Shown here one piece after another: positions 16,170-23,323 of a stretch of DNA of 35,414 nt. The stretch comes from Lachnospiraceae bacterium (GTDB taxonomy: Bacteria; Bacillota; Clostridia; Lachnospirales; Lachnospiraceae). The translations under genes and the position numbers were made by a program. Positions within the stretch are counted from its first letter, which is position 1. Every line of letters starts with the position of its first letter. The notes beneath the pieces are model-generated. The model saw only the letters and a list, made by a program, of their open reading frames with translations. It was not told the origin of the DNA and made no database searches. Location: the NCBI GenBank assembly GCA_900771955.1, contig CAAGPW010000052.1, positions 1 through 35,414 on the forward strand, written 5' to 3'.

Positions 16170-18227
16170 ATGAATTTAAATTCGCCTATTCGGGAATTGA
16201 AGGGGATTGGCGAGAAAACAGAAAAGTTGTTTCAAAAGATGGGAGTATACACCTTGCGTGATATACTCCTTCATTATCCCAGAGATTATGTGAAATTCCC
16301 GAAACTGAAATACATAAGTGAGGCGGCAGCCGGGGAGACGGCGGCAGTTATGGTGCGCATGCAGAGTACCCCGCTGGTCAGAAAAACTCGAAGAATGCAG
16401 ATCACGACAGCACACGCAGAGACAGATGGCGTGGTCATGCAGTTTGTCTGGTTTCGCATGCCTTATATTAAAAACATGTTAAAGCCTGGAAACATCTATG
16501 TTTTCTACGGAAAAGTCATTGCGAAAAATAACAGTGTTGCAATGGAACAACCAACGATTTATACGATGGAACAGTATGAAAAGATAGAAGGCAATCTGAT
16601 CCCGGTCTATCCACTTTCATTTGGACTGACCAATCATGCGGTGCAGAAAGCAGTCCGGCAGGCGCTTACATCAGAGGAGCTTTTAAAGGAATATCTGCCG
16701 GAAGAGCTGTTGGACAAATATGAACTGATTCCCTACCGGCAGGCAATCCATCAGATCCATTTTCCAGAGGATATGGAGCAGCTGATCGTGGCAAGACGAA
16801 GACTGGTATTTGATGAGTTTTTCTTCTTTATCCTGAATATGAGAAAACAGAAGGAAATCACACAGAAAGAAGAAAATCCGTTTTTGCTGAAGGAAGATGA
16901 TTTTACAGAAAAACTGATCGAAAAGCTGCCTTATCCGCTGACGGATGCACAGAAAAACACGCTAAATGAGATCCGGGCAGATATGCATGGACAATATGTG
17001 ATGCAGCGTCTGGTGCAGGGAGATGTCGGTTCTGGAAAAACGATCGTGGCGTTTCTTGCGATGGCGGAGATTTCGCACAACGGACTGCAGTCAGCGATCA
17101 TGGCGCCGACCGAGGTTCTTGCGAGACAGCACTATGAAACATTTGTAGAAAACTGTAAGCAGTTCGGGCTTGATATTCCGGTTATTCTTGTGACGGGTTC
17201 ACTTACCCCAAAGCAGAAACGGGATGCATATGAGCGCATCCGGCTGTTTAAAAATGCAATGATCATCGGGACGAATGCACTGATTCAGGATAAGGTGATC
17301 TATCAGGAGCTTGCACTTGTTATAACGGACGAGCAGCATCGGTTCGGAGTGAAGCAGCGGGAAAGTCTTGCATTAAAGGGTTGCCATCCGCACATCCTTG
17401 TGATGAGCGCAACACCGATTCCGCGGACACTTGCGATCATTATTTACGGAGATCTGGATATATCCGTTATGAATGAAGTCCCGGCGAAACGCCTGCCGAT
17501 CAAAAACTGTGTGGTAAATACGGCATACCGCCCCAAAGCCTATAATTTTATCCAGAATGAAGTGGCGGCGGGACATCAGGCGTATATTATCTGTCCGCTT
17601 GTGGAGGCAAGTGAAAATTCAGACTGTGAAAATGTCACGGATTATACGGAAAAGCTGCGTGCGCAGTTGGATGAACGGATCACAGTTGCCTGTCTGCATG
17701 GGAAGATGAAGGCAGAAGAAAAGAACCGGATCATGGAGAACTTTTTGAAAAATGAGATTCAGGTGTTAGTCTCAACTACCGTCATCGAGGTTGGTGTCAA
17801 CGTGCCGAATGCAACTGTTATGATGATCGAGAATGCGGAGCGCTTCGGACTTGCGCAGCTGCATCAGCTCAGGGGACGCGTGGGCAGGGGCGATGCCCAG
17901 TCGTATTGTATTATGGTGAATGGTTCGGACAGCGGACAGGTTTCAAAAAGGCTTCAGATATTAAATAAATCCAATGATGGATTTTATATTGCGGGAGAGG
18001 ACTTAAAGCTGCGCGGGCCTGGGGATTTCTTTGGAATCCGCCAGAGTGGTGTGATGGATTTTAAACTTGGAGATATCTATCAGGATGCGGAAGTATTAAA
18101 GCAGGCATCCGAGGAATGCAATATCATCTTAGATGAGGATTTCCTGTTGGAAAAAGAGCAGAACAGAGGCTTAAGGGAACGCCTTGAAAGCTGCCGGTTC
18201 GGACAGAGCGGGATGCTGAACCTCTGA
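16170..18227 (+). CDS. recG: ATP-dependent DNA helicase RecG
   Basis: RecG remodels stalled replication forks and branched DNA. The 685-residue protein matches the family length. The N-terminal wedge (OB) domain starts SPIRELKGIGEKTEKLFQKM and includes LLHYPRDYVKF. The superfamily 2 motor follows with Walker A GDVGSGKT, the Ib region MAPTEVLARQHY, motif II as TDEQHRFGVKQR, motif III MSATPIPRTLAI, and the C-terminal motor with STTVIEVGVNVPNATVM, QLHQLRGRVGRG and the RecG-typical LKLRGPGDFFGIRQSG. AGGAG precedes the ATG. It ends the asp23-yloV-recG unit and faces ssp across a bidirectional terminator. Confidence 0.97.
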   Translation: MNLNSPIRELKGIGEKTEKLFQKMGVYTLRDILLHYPRDYVKFPKLKYISEAAAGETAAVMVRMQSTPLVRKTRRMQITTAHAETDGVVMQFVWFRMPYIKNMLKPGNIYVFYGKVIAKNNSVAMEQPTIYTMEQYEKIEGNLIPVYPLSFGLTNHAVQKAVRQALTSEELLKEYLPEELLDKYELIPYRQAIHQIHFPEDMEQLIVARRRLVFDEFFFFILNMRKQKEITQKEENPFLLKEDDFTEKLIEKLPYPLTDAQKNTLNEIRADMHGQYVMQRLVQGDVGSGKTIVAFLAMAEISHNGLQSAIMAPTEVLARQHYETFVENCKQFGLDIPVILVTGSLTPKQKRDAYERIRLFKNAMIIGTNALIQDKVIYQELALVITDEQHRFGVKQRESLALKGCHPHILVMSATPIPRTLAIIIYGDLDISVMNEVPAKRLPIKNCVVNTAYRPKAYNFIQNEVAAGHQAYIICPLVEASENSDCENVTDYTEKLRAQLDERITVACLHGKMKAEEKNRIMENFLKNEIQVLVSTTVIEVGVNVPNATVMMIENAERFGLAQLHQLRGRVGRGDAQSYCIMVNGSDSGQVSKRLQILNKSNDGFYIAGEDLKLRGPGDFFGIRQSGVMDFKLGDIYQDAEVLKQASEECNIILDEDFLLEKEQNRGLRERLESCRFGQSGMLNL

Positions 18228-18251
18228 TCTGAAAGGTTATAAGCAGACAAA

Positions 18252-18307
18252 AGAAAAGCTGAAGCGGGAACTTTATCCAAGTTCTGGCAACAGCTTTTCT
18301 TTTTTAT
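18252..18307. terminator. bidirectional terminator between recG and ssp
   Basis: AGAAAAGCTG (18253-18262 region) pairs with CAGCTTTTCT (18291-18300). Inside, a symmetrical internal loop separates a second stem, GAACTT with AAGTTC around TATCC. T-runs follow in both directions (CTTTTTT on plus; TTTTCTTTTG on minus), so the element can end both recG and the convergent ssp transcript. Confidence 0.8.
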
Positions 18308-18323
18308 TTACAGGATAAAAAGA

Positions 18324-18527
18324 TTATTCTTTTCCTGCCATCTGTCTTTCCTGAGCCTCGATCATTTTTTTGACCATATAGCCGCCGACAGAACCATTCT
18401 GACGGGAGGTCAAATCACCGTTATAACCATCGGAAAGTGGAACTCCCAGTTCACTTGCTACTTCGTATTTAAATTTATTCAGTGCGCTCTTTGCTTCCGG
18501 TACAGCAGCTTTGTTAGATGATGTCAT
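18324..18527 (-). CDS. alpha/beta-type small acid-soluble spore protein
   Basis: A 67-residue SASP, a protein that coats and protects DNA in the dormant forespore and is degraded on germination. It shows the germination protease region KYEVASELGVPL (about residues 20-31) and the second conserved block of the family, GDLTSRQNGSVGGYMVKKMI (about 38-57). AGGAGG lies upstream of the ATG. The gene is a single unit with a forespore-type promoter (18579-18607) and a terminator. It is direct evidence that the organism can sporulate or descends from spore formers. Confidence 0.95.
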   Translation of the reverse strand: MTSSNKAAVPEAKSALNKFKYEVASELGVPLSDGYNGDLTSRQNGSVGGYMVKKMIEAQERQMAGKE

Positions 18528-18578
18528 ATCATTATTCCTCCTTGTTGTTGAATGGATTGTAACTGTTTGTTACAGGAA

Positions 18579-18607
18579 TAGTATGTGACAAAATCCGAGC
18601 TTTAAAC
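18579..18607 (-). promoter_or_regulatory. candidate sigma-G (forespore) promoter of ssp
   Basis: On the minus strand CATACTA (18585-18579) fits the sigma-G/sigma-F -10 consensus, and GTTTA (18607-18603) is one base from the -35 consensus GHATR, with a 17-base spacer. The start near 18571 gives a leader of about 44 bases. No sigma-A promoter is visible for the gene. Confidence 0.6.
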
Positions 18608-18652
18608 TGGAAATTCTTTGTATTTTTTCAAAAAAATCATTTGGCGCCTGTG

Positions 18653-20389
18653 TTATTCCACCTGTGTGATGCCTGTGATGTCCGGTTCGATCGGCATCGA
18701 GTAGTTTGTGTAGTAGATGACAAAGCCGGGAGCGGCACCGCTTGGCTTTTTCACATTTTTCTTCTCAAGATAATCAATCTCAACCTTTGGATTTTCCCGG
18801 CCCTTTGAATAGTAGGCGGCAAGTCTTGCGGCTTCTTCGTAAGTCGCATCCGGCAGTTCATCCCCGTTTGTTTTTACGATCACGTGAGAACCCGGCATGC
18901 CTTTCGCGTGGAACCACCAGTCGTTTCCGACTGCAAATTTGAAGGTAAGCTCATCATTCTGATAGTTATTTTTTCCGACATACATATGATAACCGTCGGA
19001 GGAAATATAGTGGAGAGGTTTACTTTTGGATTTTTTCTTCTTTTCGCCGCTCTTTTTACGGATATAGCCGTAGGCGATCAGCTCCTCCTTGATCTCGGAA
19101 AGATCATCTTCCTGCGTGGCGATGTCAAGTGAGGTGGCAATGGATTCAAGATGGGCAATCTCTGCTTCGGTCTCGGAGGTAAGTTCGGTCAAAGCATGGT
19201 AAGTCCGTTTTAATTTTGCATATTTGTTGAAGTATTTTTTTGCATTTTCCAGTGGGGAGAGCGTTTCATCCAGTGGAATCTTTATCATCTCATTGGTGTA
19301 ATAATTTAATGCTTCTAAGCTTTTGTCCCCTTCTTTTGCCTGATATCCATAGGTTGTGAGCAGTTCTCCGTATACCTTGTACTTTTCACGCTTTTCGGTG
19401 TCCTTTAACTGCTTTTTCTGGAGCTCATATTTTTTGCGCTCGCGCTCAAGTGTGGTAGAGACGATCTTTCTCAAATCCACAGATTTCTGACGGATACGGG
19501 TATAGTCATTCTTTTTCGCATAATACTGCTCCAGTACCGCAGAGATCGAAGGATAGTCCACATGCGTATAATTTTCATAGATGGAAAGATGAAAGGAGCA
19601 AAACTCAACCGGTTCCTTTCCGTTCATCACGATATTGGGTGTGAAATTGCATTCGTTTACATCCTGCATCATCCAGGAAAAATTATGATACAGATGCAAA
19701 GCGGTATCCTCGTTTAAGGAATCTGTCGGCATATCGCCGTCCAGGGAAGCACGGTGGCAGATCTCATTTGCGATAACAGGACTGATCCCGGTGTAGGTTG
19801 TATAGATTGCCCTGCTTATGTTTACAGGTTTTTCAAGTACGTGGGAACAGAAAAACTCCGGATCGGTATGTAAAGGGTTATATTTTTCCTGTGTTTTGGG
19901 AATAAAATAGGTACGCCCCGGCAGAACCTCTCGGACAGAGCTGACCTGTGCCGGAATATGTTTGATGCTGTCGATGATTTTTCCGGTGTCATCACAGAAA
20001 ATAATATTGCTGTGTTTTCCCATGATCTCGACGATCAGCGTCTTGTGGCAGAGATCACCGAGCTCGTTTAAATGTTCAACCTCAAAATTGATGATGCGTT
20101 CCATATCTGGCTGCCATATTTTTGTGATCCGGCCGTTTGCGATGTGCTTGCGCAGCAGCATGCAGAAATTCGGAGCAGTCATCGGACTCGGCTTGTTTGC
20201 CTCGGTCAGATAAATAAGAGGCAGGGAAGCACTTGCTGAGAGGAGCAGACGTTTCTGTCCCTCCTTTCCCTTCAGGGTGAAAAGCAGTTCGTCTGTTTCC
20301 GGCTGAGCAATTTTGCTTATTTTTGTATTTAAAACGGTTTCGTTTAATTCATGTACCAGATTGGCAATGACAATTCCATCAAAAGCCAT
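18653..20389 (-). CDS. rqcH: ribosome quality control protein RqcH (NFACT/Rqc2 family)
   Basis: RqcH binds obstructed 50S subunits carrying peptidyl-tRNA and directs addition of C-terminal alanine tails that mark stalled proteins for degradation. The 578-residue protein has the NFACT-N domain (MAFDGIVIANLVHELNETVL; LRKHIANGRITKIWQPDMER), an HhH region and long coiled coils (about 300-430), and the C-terminal NFACT-R domain (SSDGYHMYVGKNNYQNDELT; DWWFHAKGMPGSHVIVK). Older databases call it fibronectin-binding protein. At the position of the tRNA-binding Asp-Arg pair (97-98 in B. subtilis and S. aureus) this protein has Glu-Arg. The ATG at 20389 follows GGAGG; an in-frame ATG 10 codons upstream does not. 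Confidence 0.93.
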   Translation of the reverse strand: MAFDGIVIANLVHELNETVLNTKISKIAQPETDELLFTLKGKEGQKRLLLSASASLPLIYLTEANKPSPMTAPNFCMLLRKHIANGRITKIWQPDMERIINFEVEHLNELGDLCHKTLIVEIMGKHSNIIFCDDTGKIIDSIKHIPAQVSSVREVLPGRTYFIPKTQEKYNPLHTDPEFFCSHVLEKPVNISRAIYTTYTGISPVIANEICHRASLDGDMPTDSLNEDTALHLYHNFSWMMQDVNECNFTPNIVMNGKEPVEFCSFHLSIYENYTHVDYPSISAVLEQYYAKKNDYTRIRQKSVDLRKIVSTTLERERKKYELQKKQLKDTEKREKYKVYGELLTTYGYQAKEGDKSLEALNYYTNEMIKIPLDETLSPLENAKKYFNKYAKLKRTYHALTELTSETEAEIAHLESIATSLDIATQEDDLSEIKEELIAYGYIRKKSGEKKKKSKSKPLHYISSDGYHMYVGKNNYQNDELTFKFAVGNDWWFHAKGMPGSHVIVKTNGDELPDATYEEAARLAAYYSKGRENPKVEIDYLEKKNVKKPSGAAPGFVIYYTNYSMPIEPDITGITQVE

Positions 20390-20447
20390 GATAGTGTACC
20401 TCCACTTCTTTTGCGGCAAAAATTTCCCGCGCAGTATCTAAACAACT

Positions 20448-20477
20448 ATTATACACGATAGCGGGGAAAAAATACAA
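20448..20477 (-). promoter_or_regulatory. sigma-A promoter of rqcH
   Basis: On the minus strand TTGTAT (20477-20472) and a perfect TATAAT (20453-20448) are spaced by 18 bases, about 60 bases before the rqcH start. Confidence 0.65.
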
Positions 20478-20509
20478 TGCCAAAGATATGGATTGCCAGA
20501 GATGTTTTA

Positions 20510-20518
20510 TGTTATACT
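20510..20518 (+). promoter_or_regulatory. extended -10 promoter of the thioesterase gene
   Basis: TGTTATACT is an extended -10 element (TGn plus TATACT) without a clear -35. The start near 20525 leaves about 20 bases before the ATG at 20546, which rules out translation from an in-frame ATG at 20477. Confidence 0.55.
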
Positions 20519-20545
20519 AAGGGGCAGGAAAGGAATGAGCAGATT

Positions 20546-21013
20546 ATGGAGAAAAGAATTTCAGATTCAAGGATAGAACAGGTCTATCAGGTGAGACCGG
20601 AGCACTTAAACGGAGCGGGCAGACTGTTCGGCGGCAGGCTGATGGAATGGATCGATGAGGCGGCGGGGCTTGTAGGCATTCGTCATTCCCAGTGCAATGT
20701 GATCACGGCATCGGTGGATAATCTAAAATTTATCCGGGGCGCTTATCAGAATGATCTGCTTGTGCTGACCGGAAGGCTGACTTATGTAGGGAATACTTCC
20801 ATGGAAGTGCGGGTTGATACCTATGTCGAGACACTTGACGGAATACGCAGACCGATCAACCGAGCCTATCTGACGCTTGTCGCAGTCGATAAAGACGGGG
20901 TTCCGCAGAAGGTGCCATCGGTTGTGCTGGAGACTGAGAGTGAAAAAGCTGAGTGGGAAGCAGGAAAGAAGCGCAGAGAGCTGCGGATACAGAGAAAAAA
21001 AGAAGGATTTTAG
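20546..21013 (+). CDS. hotdog-fold acyl-CoA thioesterase
   Basis: A 155-residue acyl-CoA thioesterase of the YkhA/YciA type, which hydrolyses acyl-CoA to free acid and CoA. The family signature is clear: RPEHLNGAGRLFGGRLMEWI followed by DEAAGLVG (about residues 16-45), with the Asp in the central hotdog helix, then TASVDNLKFIRGAYQNDLL and VRVDTYVETL. The C-terminus is rich in Lys, Arg and Glu. The ATG at 20546 is used because the promoter lies at 20510-20518; the AGGAAAGGA ribosome binding site is slightly distant. It is a single gene; no terminator is evident before the next promoter. Confidence 0.9.
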   Translation: MEKRISDSRIEQVYQVRPEHLNGAGRLFGGRLMEWIDEAAGLVGIRHSQCNVITASVDNLKFIRGAYQNDLLVLTGRLTYVGNTSMEVRVDTYVETLDGIRRPINRAYLTLVAVDKDGVPQKVPSVVLETESEKAEWEAGKKRRELRIQRKKEGF

Positions 21014-21074
21014 ATATATTGCATAAAAATCATGAATTGAAATTAGATTGATTATACAATATTAAAAAACAGGA

Positions 21075-21103
21075 TTGACGGATGAAAAAAAGGATAGTAT
21101 GAT
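21075..21103 (+). promoter_or_regulatory. sigma-A promoter of the licT-like/PTS operon
   Basis: TTGACG (21075-21080) and TATGAT (21098-21103) with a 17-base spacer, and AT-rich sequence upstream that could act as an UP element. The start near 21110 leaves a 160-base leader that contains the first antiterminator/terminator switch. Confidence 0.8.
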
Positions 21104-21121
21104 ATAACCATAGAAAGAGAA

Positions 21122-21152
21122 CAGATTGTTACTCATTTGAGGCAAGACTGGG
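21122..21152 (+). promoter_or_regulatory. ribonucleic antiterminator (RAT) 1
   Basis: The leader contains AGATTGTTACTC, then ATTT, then GAGGCAAGACTGG, which matches the conserved LicT/BglG RNA target (GGATTGTTAC...GGCAAAACC) in both halves, with CTC/GAG forming the apical stem. Its 3' part overlaps the 5' arm of the terminator at 21148, so protein binding here would prevent the terminator from forming. Confidence 0.85.
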
Positions 21153-21209
21153 TTATACTTTTATTATGGATTTTTTATCAGTGATAGGAAGTATAATGCC
21201 AGCCTTTTT
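21148..21209 (+). terminator. conditional terminator 1, upstream of the antiterminator gene
   Basis: CTGGGTTATACTT (21148-21160) pairs with AAGTATAATGCCAG (21189-21202) over 13 base pairs with a single bulged G, followed by CCTTTTTGGTTTT. It overlaps RAT 1 and stands about 63 bases before the ATG of the antiterminator gene, implying autoregulation. Confidence 0.8.
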
Positions 21210-21272
21210 GGTTTTATGCTCTTTTGCAGGCTGATCCATCGGCAGGTGATGAGCTAGTAAGGGGTTTGTGAC

Positions 21273-22121
21273 ATGCAGGTATTGAGAGTCATCAATAATA
21301 ATGTGATCAGTTCACTGGATGAAGAAAAATCCGAAGTGGTCGTGATGGGAAAGGGAATCGGCTTTCAGAAGAAAGCGGGGGATTCTGTTGACGAGACCAG
21401 GATCGAAAAGGTCTTCCGTCTGCCGAGGGAACATACGAACCAGTATGAGCGCCTGGTCAGTGATATGCCGTACGAGCATATTAAGATCGCGGAGGAGATC
21501 ATTCAGTATGCAGCTAAAAATTTAAAGCGTCATTTAAATAAGAATATTTACATTACGCTGACCGATCATTTGAATTGTGCGATCGAGCGCCAGAAACACG
21601 GCACAGTTTTTAGGAATGCACTGCTTTGGGAGATAAAAAAGTTCTACGAAGATGAATTTCAGATCGGACTTAGGGCTGTTGCACTGGTGAGAGAAAAAAC
21701 CGGAGTGGCGCTCTCCGAAGATGAGGCGGGATTTATTGCACTCCACATCGTAAATGCGGAGATGGACGGAGATATCCGCAAGGCAGGCGCTGTACCGGAG
21801 ATGATAGGGGACATGCTGAATATTGTCCGATATACCTTTGGTATTGAGATCGATGAAACAGAGCTTTCTTACGAACGTTTTGTTACGCATCTGAAGTTTT
21901 TTTTGCAGCGTGCCGTTCAGGGTGTCTGCTATGACAACGATGATCCAAAGCTGTATCAGATCATACGGATGCACTATCCGAAGGAATATGCCTGCGCGGG
22001 TAAAATGCAAAGTTACATGAAAAAACGCATGGATTATGATGTGGCAGAGGAGGAACTTACTTATCTTACGATGCACATTGCAGGAATTGTCAAAAAAGCC
22101 AGAGCGGACAGTGATTCTTAA
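21273..22121 (+). CDS. BglG/LicT family transcription antiterminator
   Basis: A 282-residue RNA-binding antiterminator. The CAT RNA-binding domain (1-55; VLRVINNNVISSLDEEKSEV, GKGIGFQKKAGD) is followed by PRD1 (about 65-170) and PRD2 (about 175-280). All four conserved PRD histidines are present: His99 (TDHL), His158 (ALHIV), His206 (THLKFF) and His268 (MHIAG). In characterised relatives EIIB-type phosphorylation of PRD1 inactivates the protein and HPr phosphorylation of PRD2 activates it. AAGGGG precedes the ATG. It is flanked by two matching RNA targets and followed by EIIBA, HPr and Enzyme I genes, all its likely phospho-partners. Confidence 0.95.
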   Translation: MQVLRVINNNVISSLDEEKSEVVVMGKGIGFQKKAGDSVDETRIEKVFRLPREHTNQYERLVSDMPYEHIKIAEEIIQYAAKNLKRHLNKNIYITLTDHLNCAIERQKHGTVFRNALLWEIKKFYEDEFQIGLRAVALVREKTGVALSEDEAGFIALHIVNAEMDGDIRKAGAVPEMIGDMLNIVRYTFGIEIDETELSYERFVTHLKFFLQRAVQGVCYDNDDPKLYQIIRMHYPKEYACAGKMQSYMKKRMDYDVAEEELTYLTMHIAGIVKKARADSDS

Positions 22122-22144
22122 ATGAAATAAAAAGAATAAAGAAA

Positions 22145-22175
22145 TGGGATTGTTACGTTTGGTCGGCAAAACCCG
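22145..22175 (+). promoter_or_regulatory. ribonucleic antiterminator (RAT) 2
   Basis: GGGATTGTTACG, then a short loop, then TCGGCAAAACCC gives a second match to the LicT/BglG RNA target, with GGG and CCC closing the outer stem. It lies 24 bases after the antiterminator gene and overlaps the next terminator by its CCC. Confidence 0.88.
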
Positions 22176-22219
22176 GATGAGATAAATGATGGTACGTTTA
22201 TTTCGTTCGGGCTTTTTTT
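22172..22219 (+). terminator. conditional terminator 2, upstream of the EIIBA-HPr-EI genes
   Basis: CCCGGATGAGAT (22172-22183) pairs with ATTTCGTTCGGG (22200-22211), including some G-T pairs, and the stem can extend inward through AAA/TTT. A run of seven T follows at 22213-22219. It shares bases with RAT 2, so antitermination would be required to reach the PTS genes. Confidence 0.85.
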
Positions 22220-22260
22220 GACCAAAAGAAAAAATAATTTTCAGAATGGAGGGAAAAACT

Positions 22261-23013
22261 ATGAAAAGTAAGTATGATGAACTTGCAGAAAATATTCTGA
22301 AAAATATCGGTGGAAAAGACAATATCATCAGCCTTACACACTGTATGACCAGACTGCGGTTTGATCTGAGGGATGACCGGAAAGCGGCAGAAGATGCGTT
22401 AAATGCCACGGAAGGAATTGCAGGTACAATAAGAAGCGGCAGACAGCTTCAGATTGTAATTGGAAGCCACGTTGCGGATGTCTGCACGGCAATCTGCGGC
22501 TACGGCAGTATCCGGGCAGATGAACCGGAAAGAAAATCAACCCCGAAATGGCACCCGGAAGAGATAAAGACGGTGGCAGCTCCGGTATCCGGTCGGGTCA
22601 GAGCCCTTTCAGAAATCGAAGATAAGGTATTTGCCACGGGAGCACTCGGAGCTGGAGCCGCAATTGTTCCGTCTGACGGAAAAATATTTGCTCCGGTGGA
22701 TGGAAGGATCACCACATTTTTTCCCACAGGCCATGCACTCAGCCTGACCTCGGATGATGGTATAGAGATGCTGATCCATGTGGGTATGGATACCGTGCAG
22801 CTAAAGGGCGAAGGATTTGCACCAAAGGCAAAGCAGGGAGACCGGATAAAAAAAGGAGATCTGCTGCTGGAGGTGGATCTTGAAAAAATAAAGGCGGCAG
22901 GCTGTCCGGTCACAACACCGGTCATCATCACAAATACGGATCAATATGCTGATATTGTTCCAACTGCTTCTCATACAGTAGAGGCGGGCGAAACATTAAT
23001 AAAAATAATATAA
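22261..23013 (+). CDS. PTS EIIB-EIIA fusion of the beta-glucoside class, lacking the EIIC domain
   Basis: A 250-residue cytosolic PTS protein. The EIIB domain (1-80) starts KYDELAENILKNIGGKDNII and has the phospho-cysteine site THCMTRLRF (Cys28). After a linker of about 20 residues comes a glucose-type EIIA domain (about 103-250) with FAPVDGRITTFFPTGHALSL (His158) and the phospho-histidine site IEMLIHVGMDTVQL (His173), ending VTTPVIITNTD. In BglF-type transporters the order is EIIB-EIIC-EIIA, with a membrane EIIC of some 350 residues between; here B joins A directly with no membrane segment. The frame is open and both active sites are intact, so this is not a decayed gene. It may relay phosphate to the antiterminator or serve an EIIC encoded elsewhere. 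GGAGGG precedes the ATG. Confidence 0.92.
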   Translation: MKSKYDELAENILKNIGGKDNIISLTHCMTRLRFDLRDDRKAAEDALNATEGIAGTIRSGRQLQIVIGSHVADVCTAICGYGSIRADEPERKSTPKWHPEEIKTVAAPVSGRVRALSEIEDKVFATGALGAGAAIVPSDGKIFAPVDGRITTFFPTGHALSLTSDDGIEMLIHVGMDTVQLKGEGFAPKAKQGDRIKKGDLLLEVDLEKIKAAGCPVTTPVIITNTDQYADIVPTASHTVEAGETLIKII

Positions 23014-23046
23014 ATCACATGAGTCAAAAATAAGGAGGACAAAATT

Positions 23047-23304
23047 ATGGTATCATTCAATTATGTAATCAAGGACGAAATCGGAATTCATGCAAGACCG
23101 GCAGGTATGCTGGCAAAAGAGGCAAAAGCTTTTGAATCGAAGATCACAATTGCAGCAAAGGGAAAAGAAGCAGATGTTACGAGATTAATGTCGGTTATGG
23201 GCATGGGAATCAAATGTGGCGATGAAGTTACGGTTTCCGCAGACGGCGCAGATGAGGAAAAAGCAATAGAAGCATTAAAACAGTTCTTTGAAGCAAACCT
23301 GTAA
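23047..23304 (+). CDS. ptsH: phosphocarrier protein HPr
   Basis: HPr carries phosphate from Enzyme I to EIIA proteins. The 85-residue protein has the active site EIGIHARPAG with His15, and aligns without gaps to B. subtilis HPr through residue 55. At the regulatory Ser46 of Firmicutes HPr this protein has Arg46 (sequence DVTRLMSVMGMGIKCG), so the usual HPr kinase target is missing; a Ser occurs at 49 instead. AAGGAGG precedes the ATG. It stands 33 bases after the EIIBA gene and 19 bases before ptsI, all in one transcript behind the two antitermination switches. Confidence 0.95.
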   Translation: MVSFNYVIKDEIGIHARPAGMLAKEAKAFESKITIAAKGKEADVTRLMSVMGMGIKCGDEVTVSADGADEEKAIEALKQFFEANL

Positions 23305-23323
23305 AAAAAAGGAGAATCCAAAG

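Noticed and set aside
20494..20518. TTGCCA as the -35 element for the thioesterase promoter
   Set aside because: The spacer to TATACT is only 13 bases; the TGn extension of the -10 is a better explanation.
20477..20545. N-terminal extension of the thioesterase from the ATG at 20477
   Set aside because: It would start upstream of the extended -10 promoter at 20510-20518 and adds 23 residues not typical of the family.
21534..22409. A 291-codon open frame on the minus strand across the antiterminator gene
   Set aside because: It lies opposite a well-supported BglG/LicT gene and RAT 2, has no recognisable domain and no ribosome binding site; it is a shadow of the real gene.
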